Positions 45,020-52,481 of a stretch of 64,000 nucleotides of DNA are shown in pieces. The notes beneath the pieces were generated by a model. It saw only the letters and a program-made list of their open reading frames with translations, searched no databases and had not been told where the DNA came from. The position numbers were made by a program, and so were the translations under genes. The DNA is from Ferrovibrio sp041906005 (lineage in GTDB: Bacteria; Pseudomonadota; Alphaproteobacteria; Ferrovibrionales; Ferrovibrionaceae): assembly GCF_041906005.1 (NCBI RefSeq), contig NZ_JAYRJY010000001.1, forward strand, positions 2,480,001-2,544,000, written 5' to 3'. The stretch's first letter is position 1; the number at the start of each line of letters is the position of its first letter.

Positions 45020-46366
45020 ATGACCCGCAAATTCTTCGGCACCGACGGCATCCGCGGCCTCGCCAATACCGAACCGATGACGCCCGCCACGGCGTTGCGC
45101 GTCGGCATGGCGGCCGGGGCCTATTTCACCAACGGCGACCATCGCCATCGCGTGGTGATCGGCAAGGATACGCGGCTGTCGGGCTACATGCTCGAACCGG
45201 CGCTGGTGGCGGGCTTCACCGCCGTGGGCATGGATGTGTTCCTGGTCGGCCCGATGCCCACGCCGGCGGTGGCGATGCTGACCCGCGCCCTGCGCTGCGA
45301 TCTGGGCGTGATGATCTCGGCCTCGCATAATCCCTTCCACGATAACGGCATCAAGCTGTTCGGCCCCGATGGCTACAAGCTGTCGGATGCCGCCGAGCGC
45401 GAGATCGAGGCGATGATCCTGGGCGAGGCCGAGCCGAAACTGGCCGAGGCGACGAAGCTCGGCCGCGCCAAGCGCCTCGACGATGCCGATGGCCGCTATA
45501 TCGAATTCGCCAAGTCCACCCTGCCCAAGGGGCAGAAGCTCTCCGGCCTCAAGGTCGTGGTCGATTGCGCCAATGGCGCGGGCTACAAGGTGGCGCCCGC
45601 CGTGCTGTGGGAACTGGAGGCCGAGGTGATCTCCATCGGCGTCAAACCCGATGGCTTCAACATCAACAAGGATTGCGGCTCGACGCATCCCAAGGCCCTG
45701 CAGGACGCCGTGCTGGCCCATGGCGCCGATGTGGGCATCGCGCTGGATGGCGATGCCGATCGCCTGGTGATGGTGGATGAACGCGGCAGCGTGATCGATG
45801 GCGACCAGCTCATGGCGGTGATCGCCGAAAGCTGGCTGGCCCAGGGCCGGCTGAGCGGCAAGGCGCTGGTCGCCACCGTGATGTCGAATCTGGGGCTGGA
45901 ACGCTTCGTCAGCGGCCTGGGGATCGAGTTGCTGCGCACCAAGGTGGGCGACCGCTACGTGCTGGAAGCCATGCGCGAGAAAGGCATCAACCTGGGCGGC
46001 GAACAATCGGGCCATATCATCCTCTCCGATTTCGCCACCACGGGCGATGGCCTGGTGGCCGGGTTGCAGGTGCTCGCCGCGTTGCGCGAGTCGGGCAGGA
46101 AGGCCAGCGATTTCTGCCGGCGCTTCACGCCCTATCCGCAATTGCTGCGCAACGTGCGCCACAGTGGCGGCAAGCCGCTGGAACTGCCGGCGGTGCAGCA
46201 GGCCATCGATGCGGCGGAAAAACGCCTGGGCAAGGCGGGCCGCGTGGTGATCCGGCCCAGCGGCACCGAACCGCTGATCCGCGTGATGGCGGAAGGCGAG
46301 GATCAGACGCTCGTGGAAACCGTGGTGGCCGATATCGTCACGGCACTGGAGCGGGCGGCGGCATGA
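45020..46366 (+). CDS. glmM: Phosphoglucosamine mutase
   Basis: 448 residues. The phosphoserine loop is MISASHNPFHDNG with Ser102; the metal loop is ALDGDADRLVMVD; the sugar-binding loop is GGEQSGHIILSD; and the phosphate-binding loop is RPSGTEPLIRVMAEG. It makes glucosamine-1-phosphate for peptidoglycan and LPS. It follows folP by 86 bases, and its stop overlaps the thiD start by 4 bases. Confidence 0.97.
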   Translation: MTRKFFGTDGIRGLANTEPMTPATALRVGMAAGAYFTNGDHRHRVVIGKDTRLSGYMLEPALVAGFTAVGMDVFLVGPMPTPAVAMLTRALRCDLGVMISASHNPFHDNGIKLFGPDGYKLSDAAEREIEAMILGEAEPKLAEATKLGRAKRLDDADGRYIEFAKSTLPKGQKLSGLKVVVDCANGAGYKVAPAVLWELEAEVISIGVKPDGFNINKDCGSTHPKALQDAVLAHGADVGIALDGDADRLVMVDERGSVIDGDQLMAVIAESWLAQGRLSGKALVATVMSNLGLERFVSGLGIELLRTKVGDRYVLEAMREKGINLGGEQSGHIILSDFATTGDGLVAGLQVLAALRESGRKASDFCRRFTPYPQLLRNVRHSGGKPLELPAVQQAIDAAEKRLGKAGRVVIRPSGTEPLIRVMAEGEDQTLVETVVADIVTALERAAA

Positions 46367-47175
46367 GTTCCGGCGTCAAGCGTGGCCGCGTTCTGATTGT
46401 TGCGGGTTCGGATTCCGGCGGCGGCGCCGGCATCCAGGCCGATATCAAGGCGGTCACGGCATTGGGCGGTTATGCCGCCACCGCGATCACCGCGCTCACC
46501 GCGCAGGATACCGTCACGGTGCATGCGATCTTTGATGTGCCGGCCTCGTTTATTGCGCAACAGATGCGCGTGGTGCTGCAGGATATCGGCGCCGATGCGG
46601 TCAAGACCGGCATGCTGCATCGCGCCGACATCATCGAGGCCGTCGCCGATGCGCTGCAGCGTTACGCGCCCGATGTGCCGCTGGTGGTCGATCCGGTGAT
46701 GGTCGCCAAGGGCGGCGCGCGGCTGCTGCAGCCACAGGCCGAGGCGGCCCTGCGCGAGATCCTGATCCCGCGCGCCACGCTGATCACGCCGAATTTGCCC
46801 GAGGCCGAAGCGCTGTGCGGCCTGCCGATTCCCGATGCCGCCGCCATGCCGGCAGCGGCGCAGGCCATGCTGAAACTCGGGCCGCGCGCGGTGCTGCTGA
46901 AAGGCGGCCATCTGCCGGGCGAGCAGCTTGTCGATCTGCTCTGCGATGCGCAGGGCAGCGAAAGCTTCACGTCATCCAGGCTGCATACCAGATCGACGCA
47001 CGGCACCGGCTGCACGCTGGCCTCCGCGATCGCCACCGGGCTGGCCTTCGGCCTGCCGCTGCATGAGGTGGTGGTGCAGGCGCGTGCCTATGTGCGCAAG
47101 GCGATCGAGACCGCGCCGGGCTTCGGCCACGGCCACGGTCCGCTCAACCACGCGCATACTGTGCGGCGGAGTTAG
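46363..47175 (+). CDS. thiD: Hydroxymethylpyrimidine/phosphomethylpyrimidine kinase
   Basis: 270 residues of the ribokinase-like fold. Signatures are AGSDSGGGAGIQADIKA, VVDPVMVAKGGARLL, LITPNLPEAEALCG and the anion-hole STHGTGCTLASAIATGLA. It phosphorylates HMP twice in thiamin synthesis. Translationally coupled to glmM by a 4-base overlap. Confidence 0.95.
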   Translation: MSSGVKRGRVLIVAGSDSGGGAGIQADIKAVTALGGYAATAITALTAQDTVTVHAIFDVPASFIAQQMRVVLQDIGADAVKTGMLHRADIIEAVADALQRYAPDVPLVVDPVMVAKGGARLLQPQAEAALREILIPRATLITPNLPEAEALCGLPIPDAAAMPAAAQAMLKLGPRAVLLKGGHLPGEQLVDLLCDAQGSESFTSSRLHTRSTHGTGCTLASAIATGLAFGLPLHEVVVQARAYVRKAIETAPGFGHGHGPLNHAHTVRRS

Positions 47176-47186
47176 ACGACGGCACT

Positions 47187-48611
47187 CTAAACGACAGCGC
47201 GCCGCGCTTCCGGCCCGCGTTCCAGCAGCACGCGCAGGCGGCGCAAACCTTCCGCCACTTCGGCCCGGTCGGGCGAAGGCGCCAGCGACACGCGCACCCA
47301 GGGCGGCGGGTTGGGCCGGTTGTCGGGCACGAAGGACGTGCAGCTCGCGATGCGCACACCCTGGCCCAGGGCCTGGTTGGTGAATTCGTTCGGCCGCCAG
47401 GGGCTCGGCAGCTCCAGATAGCAATGCAGGCTGGCCGGATGCGATTTCAGCGTCAGGCCCTCGAATGTTTCGGTGGCAATCGCGTTGCGGATCGCCGATT
47501 CCTCACGCAGCCGCTCGACCAGGCTGGCCGCCGTGCCATCCTCGATCCATTGCCGCACGATCTCCTGGTTCAGCCTCGGATTGTTCACCGCCATGGCATG
47601 CAGCGCGTCGGCGAAGCGCTCGATCAGCGCCAGCGGCGCGGCGATCCAGCCCACGCGCAGACCCGGCGCCATGCATTTCGACGCGCTGGTGATGTTGATG
47701 GTGCGCTCCGGCGCCAGCACGGCCAGCGGCGTGGGCCGCTCGCGCACCAGGAAGCCGTAGACATCGTCCTCGATGATGGTGAGGTCATGCTTGCGCGCCA
47801 CCGCCACGATCTCGGCGCGGCGCTCCTCGCTCATCATCACCGTGGTGGGGTTGTGAATCGTGGGCTGGATCAGCACCAGCCGGCTGCCGGTGCGGCGGGC
47901 GGCTTCGGCCAGGGCATCGGGCCGCATGCCTTCGTCGTCCATCGCCACGGCTTCCAGCCTCACCGGTCGCTGCTGTGCATTCTCGTGCACGCCGCCATAG
48001 GTGAGCGATTCCACCAGCATGGTTTCATTCGGCATGGTCATTGCGGTGATCACCACGGCCAGTGCCTGCTGCGCGCCGGCGGTGGCGATGATCTGCTCGG
48101 GCGCCACCTCCAGGCCGGTGCGCGCGATCCATTGTGCCGCCGCCGCGCGATGGGCCGGATCGCCCAAAGTCTGGCTGTAGCCGAGCAGGTTCTGCAATCC
48201 GCGCCGCTGCGACAGCTTCTGCAGCGAGCGGCGCAGGATATCGTCGTAATCGGGCAGGGTGGGTTCGTTGCGCGACAATTCGATCACGCCCGGCGTCGCC
48301 AGCCGCGGAATCTCGGCCTCATCGAGGCTGATCGCGTGGCTGCTGTCGTTCGAGAAGCTGCCATTCGCGCCCGTCTTCACAAAGGTGCCGCGGCCGACTT
48401 CGCCCGACAGCAACCCCTTCTGCTCGGCCAGCATGTAGCCGCGACTGACCGTGCCGACGGTGACGCCAAGCTTCCAGGCGAGATTGCGCTGCGGCGGCAA
48501 TTTCGCGCCAGGCGGCAATTCGCCGGCCTGCACGGCGGCTTCGATGGCGGCGGCCAGCGCCTGGTAGCGCGGGCCGGGGAAAAGGTCGAGTTTGGGGATC
48601 CACATTGTCAT
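47187..48611 (-). CDS. MocR-type regulator (GntR helix-turn-helix fused to aminotransferase domain)
   Basis: 474 residues. The N-terminal GntR-type winged helix (about 10-80; LAWKLGVTVGTVSRGYMLAEQKGL) is fused to a class I aminotransferase-like domain whose PLP lysine is Lys312 in ITSASKCMAPGLRVGW. MocR regulators sense PLP-linked amino compounds. Two ATG codons are possible (48611 and 48605); the first lies inside a palindrome. It is divergent from a DUF1127 gene. Confidence 0.92.
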   Translation of the reverse strand: MTMWIPKLDLFPGPRYQALAAAIEAAVQAGELPPGAKLPPQRNLAWKLGVTVGTVSRGYMLAEQKGLLSGEVGRGTFVKTGANGSFSNDSSHAISLDEAEIPRLATPGVIELSRNEPTLPDYDDILRRSLQKLSQRRGLQNLLGYSQTLGDPAHRAAAAQWIARTGLEVAPEQIIATAGAQQALAVVITAMTMPNETMLVESLTYGGVHENAQQRPVRLEAVAMDDEGMRPDALAEAARRTGSRLVLIQPTIHNPTTVMMSEERRAEIVAVARKHDLTIIEDDVYGFLVRERPTPLAVLAPERTINITSASKCMAPGLRVGWIAAPLALIERFADALHAMAVNNPRLNQEIVRQWIEDGTAASLVERLREESAIRNAIATETFEGLTLKSHPASLHCYLELPSPWRPNEFTNQALGQGVRIASCTSFVPDNRPNPPPWVRVSLAPSPDRAEVAEGLRRLRVLLERGPEARRAVV

Positions 48612-48657
48612 GGTGACAATATTGGCATTGACGCGATCAAAGAGTCAATATTGTATC
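48604..48657. promoter_or_regulatory. Palindromes over the MocR start and promoter
   Basis: ATTGTCA-TGG-TGACAAT (48604-48620) overlaps the MocR start codon; CAATATTG occurs at 48617-48624 and again at 48646-48653; ATTGTATC at 48650-48657 is a half-site of the palindrome at 48725. The cluster is consistent with autoregulation by the GntR-type DNA-binding domain. Confidence 0.55.
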
Positions 48658-48717
48658 TGAATTGCCCGAATTGATCGGGTTCAATCTACACAAACCGCCC
48701 GGAAATGGAGGGGCAAG

Positions 48718-48984
48718 ATGACAAATTGTATCGATACAATCGACCGGCCCTACGGTAGCGGCCCGGTCGAACGCGCGGGCAGCACGATCGGCCGGGTAAT
48801 CGACCGTGCGGTCGCTGTCAGCGCCCAGGGCGCGATGGCCGCCGTGCTGATGCTGCTCGACTGGCAGCGCCGGGCCCGGGAACGGGCGCATCTGGCCGCT
48901 TTGCCCGACGATATTCTCAAAGATGTTGGCCTCAGCCGCGCCGATGTCGAAGCGGTCACCCACAAGTCAAGCTGGCTGCGCTAG
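48718..48984 (+). CDS. DUF1127 domain small protein
   Basis: 88 residues with a GGAGGGG site. The C-terminal half is the DUF1127 motif: RARERAHLAALPDDILKDVGLSRADV, an arginine-rich helix pair seen in small alphaproteobacterial proteins linked to RNA and phosphate or carbon metabolism. The N-terminal 40 residues are variable. Its first codons lie on a perfect 16-bp palindrome, so expression is probably under direct control of the adjacent MocR protein. Confidence 0.86.
   Translation: MTNCIDTIDRPYGSGPVERAGSTIGRVIDRAVAVSAQGAMAAVLMLLDWQRRARERAHLAALPDDILKDVGLSRADVEAVTHKSSWLR
48725..48740. promoter_or_regulatory. Perfect 16-bp palindrome at the DUF1127 start
   Basis: ATTGTATCGATACAAT covers codons 3-8 of the DUF1127 gene. 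Its half ATTGTATC recurs at 48650-48657 in the shared promoter region, 75 bases away. The most likely ligand is the divergent MocR regulator; binding here would block translation initiation or transcription elongation. Confidence 0.6.
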
Positions 48985-49009
48985 GACCGAACCGTTAAGC
49001 CCCCCGGCT

Positions 49010-49053
49010 GCCGGCGTCGCGCGATGCGTTTCGCATCCGCCAGCGACGCCGGC
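49010..49053. repeat. Nested inverted repeat (hairpin) after the DUF1127 gene
   Basis: Outer arms GCCGGCGTCGC and GCGACGCCGGC (11 bp, perfect) enclose an inner hairpin GATGCG-TTT-CGCATC. There is no T-run. It fills the 98-bp gap before the cupin gene and may be a terminator-like or RNA-stabilising structure. Confidence 0.75.
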
Positions 49054-49082
49054 CAAGTCGGCGAGATGCCAGATGACCCCGG

Positions 49083-49439
49083 ATGACCACTGATCCCAAC
49101 CGCGCTTTCCGTTTCATCGCCGCCGAGATGCGGGCCCGCCTGCCAGCCAGCGGCGGCCGGCGTTTCGCCATCGCGCTGGAACGTGGCGAGTTGCTGGTCG
49201 AATTCTATGCCCCCCAGCAGATCGATCATCAAAAGCCGCATGACCGGGACGAATGCTATGTCGTGGTGCGGGGCGAGGGGCGTTTTGTAATGGGCGACGA
49301 AACCGTGCCGTTCCAGCCCGGCGATTTCCTGTTCGTGCCGGCCGGCATGCCGCATCGCTTCGAGGATTTCGGCGACGACATGGCGGCGTGGGTGATGTTC
49401 TACGGGCCGAAAGACGGCTTGGCTGGTAACCGGCTCTAA
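49083..49439 (+). CDS. Cupin domain protein
   Basis: 118 residues, single-domain cupin. Motif 1 is HDRDECYVVVRGEGRFVMG and motif 2 is PFQPGDFLFVPAGMPHRFEDF, with the histidine and glutamate metal ligands present (His53, Glu57 region and the later His). Substrate unknown. It lies 14 bases before a PhzF-like gene and is probably co-transcribed with it. Confidence 0.85.
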   Translation: MTTDPNRAFRFIAAEMRARLPASGGRRFAIALERGELLVEFYAPQQIDHQKPHDRDECYVVVRGEGRFVMGDETVPFQPGDFLFVPAGMPHRFEDFGDDMAAWVMFYGPKDGLAGNRL

Positions 49440-49453
49440 ACGGAGAAGTACAG

Positions 49454-50245
49454 ATGCGACTGCCGATCTATCAGGTCGATGCCTTTGCCGAGCAGGTGTT
49501 CAAGGGTAATCCCGCCGCCATCGTGCCGCTGGAAAAATGGCTGCCGGAAGCAACGATGCAGGCCATCGCGTCGGAAAATAACCTGGCTGAAACGGCTTTC
49601 TTCGTGCCGGAAGGCGACGGCTTCGGCCTGCGCTGGTTTACGCCTGAGGTGGAGGTGGATCTGTGCGGCCATGCCACGCTGGCCAGCGCCTGGGTCATTT
49701 TCAACAAGCTGGATGGTGGCCGCAAGCGCATCGACTTCTCGACCAAGAGCGGCATCCTGACCGTGACACCGGATGGCGAAAGCGGCCGGCTCGCGCTGGA
49801 TTTTCCCAGTCGCATGCCGCAAGCGGCGCAACCCTGCGCGGGCCTGATCGAGGCGATCGGGACGCCGCCGCGCGAAGTGATGGCCGGCCGCGATTATTTT
49901 CTTGTCTATGACGATGCCGCCATCGTGCGGAACCTGAAGCCCGACATGAACGGCCTGATGCAGATCGACAAATTCGCCGTGATCGTCACCGCGCCAGGCG
50001 ACAAGCCGGGCATCGACTGCGTCTCGCGCTTCTTTGCGCCGGCCAAGGGCATTCCGGAGGATCCGGTCACTGGCTCGGCGCATTGTTCGATCGTGCCCTA
50101 CTGGTCGAAGCGCCTGGGCAAGGCGGAAATTACCGCCTACCAGGCCTCGGCGCGCGGTGGCGTGCTGTATTGCCGCGACCAGGGCGAGCGCGTGCGCATG
50201 GCCGGTAGCTGCGTGCCGTATCTGGAGGGCAGCATCACGGTGTGA
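49454..50245 (+). CDS. PhzF family isomerase-like protein
   Basis: 263 residues, two-domain diaminopimelate-epimerase-like fold. Family signatures are YQVDAFAEQVFKGNPAAIV, NNLAETAFFV (putative catalytic Glu), RWFTPEVEVDLCGHATLASA and EDPVTGSAHCSIVPYW. Most PhzF homologues outside phenazine clusters have unknown substrates, and no phenazine genes are nearby. GGAGAA precedes the ATG. Confidence 0.9.
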   Translation: MRLPIYQVDAFAEQVFKGNPAAIVPLEKWLPEATMQAIASENNLAETAFFVPEGDGFGLRWFTPEVEVDLCGHATLASAWVIFNKLDGGRKRIDFSTKSGILTVTPDGESGRLALDFPSRMPQAAQPCAGLIEAIGTPPREVMAGRDYFLVYDDAAIVRNLKPDMNGLMQIDKFAVIVTAPGDKPGIDCVSRFFAPAKGIPEDPVTGSAHCSIVPYWSKRLGKAEITAYQASARGGVLYCRDQGERVRMAGSCVPYLEGSITV

Positions 50246-50371
50246 TGCGCAGGGATTCAAATCTTGGCAGCCGCCCCGATGGCTGCCAGTGGCCGGTGCC
50301 CAAACCCGGCCGGGCGCGGTGCCTTCCCCTGTTAGGCATCGCGCCCTTTTCTTTTTCGGGGTAGAGGCCGC

Positions 50372-50869
50372 ATGATGCATGTCATGACCGACTCGAAACC
50401 GACCATCACCATCGAACCCGTCAGCACGTCTGACGATCTTGCCGCCGCCAAGGCGCTGTTCCTGGCCTATGCCCAGTCGCTGGATTTCAGCCTGTGCTTC
50501 CAGGGCTTCGACGAAGAGCTGGCCGGCATGCCGGGCAAATACGATCCGACGCAGAACGGCGCGCTGCTGCTGGGCAAGGTGGATGGGGTGGCGCGCGGGG
50601 TGGTTGGCCTGCGCGATCTGGGGGACGGCGTCGCCGAGATGAAGCGGCTCTATGTCGATCCGGAAGGGCGGGGCCACAATCTGGGGCGCCTGCTGGCCGA
50701 TGCGGTGATCGCCGAGGCCCGCCGGCTGGGCTACCGGCTCATGCGGCTGGATACCCTGCGTCGCATGGTGGCCGCCAACCGGATTTATGATGCCCTGGAA
50801 TTCCGCGATATTCCGCCCTATTACGACAACCCCATGGATGACGTTCGGTATCGCGAGCTGAAATTATGA
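50372..50869 (+). CDS. GNAT family N-acetyltransferase
   Basis: 165 residues. Acetyl-CoA-binding segment EMKRLYVDPEGRGHNLGRLLADAVIAEARRLGY (motif A, here by ends MKRLYV and RRLGY) and a final NRIYDALEFRDIPPYYDNP typical of the group. Later in-frame starts at 50375 and 50384 are possible. The stop codon overlaps a palindromic site in front of the enoyl-CoA hydratase gene. Substrate unknown. Confidence 0.88.
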   Translation: MMHVMTDSKPTITIEPVSTSDDLAAAKALFLAYAQSLDFSLCFQGFDEELAGMPGKYDPTQNGALLLGKVDGVARGVVGLRDLGDGVAEMKRLYVDPEGRGHNLGRLLADAVIAEARRLGYRLMRLDTLRRMVAANRIYDALEFRDIPPYYDNPMDDVRYRELKL

Positions 50870-50890
50870 ACATTGTTCATTTTTATGAAC
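50867..50890. promoter_or_regulatory. Palindromic operator before the enoyl-CoA hydratase gene
   Basis: TGAACA-T-TGTTCA at 50867-50879 overlaps a second palindrome GTTCAT-TTTT-ATGAAC at 50875-50890, giving three alternating TGAAC half-sites 34-57 bases before the next ATG. This is a good candidate for the TetR regulator encoded two genes downstream. Confidence 0.55.
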
Positions 50891-50923
50891 GGTGATACGG
50901 TTTTCTCATAAACGGAGGAAACC

Positions 50924-51775
50924 ATGACCGCAGAGCCCATTGTTTTGTACGAGCGGGACGGCCGCATTGCCCGCATCACCCTGAACCGGCCGGAGCATCT
51001 GAACGCCATCCACGAAGACACGCCCGACCTGCTGCGGGCCGCCGTGGAGCGCGCCAACCGTGATGACGATGTGCATGTGATCGCGCTGACCGGCGCGGGG
51101 CGGGCTTTCTGCTCGGGCTACGACCTCAAGGCCTATGCCGAGACGCCGCGCCCGGTGAAGGGCAGCCAGGACATGCCCTGGGACCCGCTGGTGGACTATC
51201 AGTGGATGCGGCATGCCACCGACTGCTATTTCAGCCTCTGGCGCTCGCTGAAACCTGTCGTCGCCAAGGTGCGTGGCTTCGCCGTGGCCGGCGGCAGCGA
51301 CATCGCCCTGTGCTGCGACCTGGTTGTGATGGCGGAAGACGCGAAGATCGGCTATCCGCCGGCACGCATCTGGGGGTGCCCCACCACGGCGATGTGGGTC
51401 TATCGATTGGGTGCCGAGAAGGCCAAGCGCATGCTGCTGACCGGCGACCTGATCGACGGCAAGACGGCCAAGGACTACGGTCTGGTGATCGACGCCGTGC
51501 CGGAAGATCAGCTCGACGAGCATGTCGAGGCCCTGCTGGCGCGTATTGCCTCTGTGCCGAAAAACCAGCTGATGATGCAGAAAATGATGGTCAACCAGGC
51601 CTATGACAATATGGGCCTGAACTCGACGCAGACACTGGCTACCCTGTTCGATGGCATCACGCGGCATTCTCCCGAGGGCGTGGCCTTCAAGCAGCGTTGC
51701 GAACAGATCGGTTTCAAGGCCGCTGTGAAGGAGCGCGACGGCGGCGATCCGCTGGCCTGGAAGAATGCCCGCTGA
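50924..51775 (+). CDS. Enoyl-CoA hydratase/isomerase (crotonase) family
   Basis: 283 residues. The oxyanion-hole segments are AFCSGYDLKAYAE and VAGGSDIALCCDLVVMAEDAKIGYP (ends VAGGSD and KIGYP), with TLNRPEHLNA near the N-terminus. The usual catalytic acidic pair cannot be assigned with certainty; position-equivalent residues are Ser/Asp rather than two Glu, so isomerase or hydrolase activity is possible. The stop overlaps the TetR gene by 11 bases. Confidence 0.88.
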   Translation: MTAEPIVLYERDGRIARITLNRPEHLNAIHEDTPDLLRAAVERANRDDDVHVIALTGAGRAFCSGYDLKAYAETPRPVKGSQDMPWDPLVDYQWMRHATDCYFSLWRSLKPVVAKVRGFAVAGGSDIALCCDLVVMAEDAKIGYPPARIWGCPTTAMWVYRLGAEKAKRMLLTGDLIDGKTAKDYGLVIDAVPEDQLDEHVEALLARIASVPKNQLMMQKMMVNQAYDNMGLNSTQTLATLFDGITRHSPEGVAFKQRCEQIGFKAAVKERDGGDPLAWKNAR

Positions 51776-52412
51776 GACCACAGCAAATACCGGTACCGCC
51801 GCCGCGAAGCAGAAGCGCCGCGGCGCGGTGAAGGCATTCAAGCGCGAGGCCATCCTGCAGGCCGCGCGCGCCATCTTCGCCCGCGACGGCCTGGATGGTG
51901 CCACCTTGCGCGCCATCGCCGCCGAGGCCGGTGTGGCGGTGGGCACGGTGTATCTGCATTATCCGGGCAAGGAAGCCCTGTATGCCGACATGCTGGCCGG
52001 CTCGCTGGCCGACCTGCTGAAACACCTGCGTGAAGCGGTGGCGAAGACTTCGGCCGAGGATCACCTGCTGGCCGCCGCGCTGGCGTTTTATGGCTTCTAC
52101 CGCGACCGGCCGGACGACCTCTATCTCGGCCTTTATCTTGGTCAGGGTCTCAAGCCGGTGAGCCTCAATCCCGAACTGGACCGCTTGCTGAACGGCCGCC
52201 TGATCCAGTGCTACACCGTGATGGGCGACGGTATCCGCCGGCTGGCGCCGCTGGAACCCGAGGCGCTGAAGGTCGAAACTGTGTCCCTGGCCGCCACCAT
52301 CACCGGCGCGCTTATGCTGGAGGTAACCGGGCGCCTGAAAGTGCTGGGGGATGGCGGCGAGGCTGTGGTACGCCGGGCCGTACAGGGCCTTGTGGAACGC
52401 CTGACCAAGTAG
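51765..52412 (+). CDS. TetR family transcriptional regulator
   Basis: 215 residues. The N-terminal helix-turn-helix domain follows a basic tail: REAILQAARAIFARDGLDGATLRAIAAEAGVAVGTVYLHYPGKEALY (ends REAILQ and GKEALY). The C-terminal ligand domain is typical for acyl-CoA-responsive members. It starts within the enoyl-CoA hydratase gene and probably represses that operon through the palindrome at 50867-50890. Confidence 0.93.
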   Translation: MPAETTANTGTAAAKQKRRGAVKAFKREAILQAARAIFARDGLDGATLRAIAAEAGVAVGTVYLHYPGKEALYADMLAGSLADLLKHLREAVAKTSAEDHLLAAALAFYGFYRDRPDDLYLGLYLGQGLKPVSLNPELDRLLNGRLIQCYTVMGDGIRRLAPLEPEALKVETVSLAATITGALMLEVTGRLKVLGDGGEAVVRRAVQGLVERLTK

Positions 52413-52481
52413 TTGCGCTGCCCTTCCTGTCGGGCGAACATGGGCAGAATTAGAAAACAAGCCCGACCCGAGAGAGTTTCC

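Noticed and set aside
50246..50371. Terminator or riboswitch between the PhzF-like and GNAT genes
   Set aside because: A hairpin TGGCAGCC/GGCTGCCA exists at 50265-50288 but has no T-run, and I see no known riboswitch pattern.
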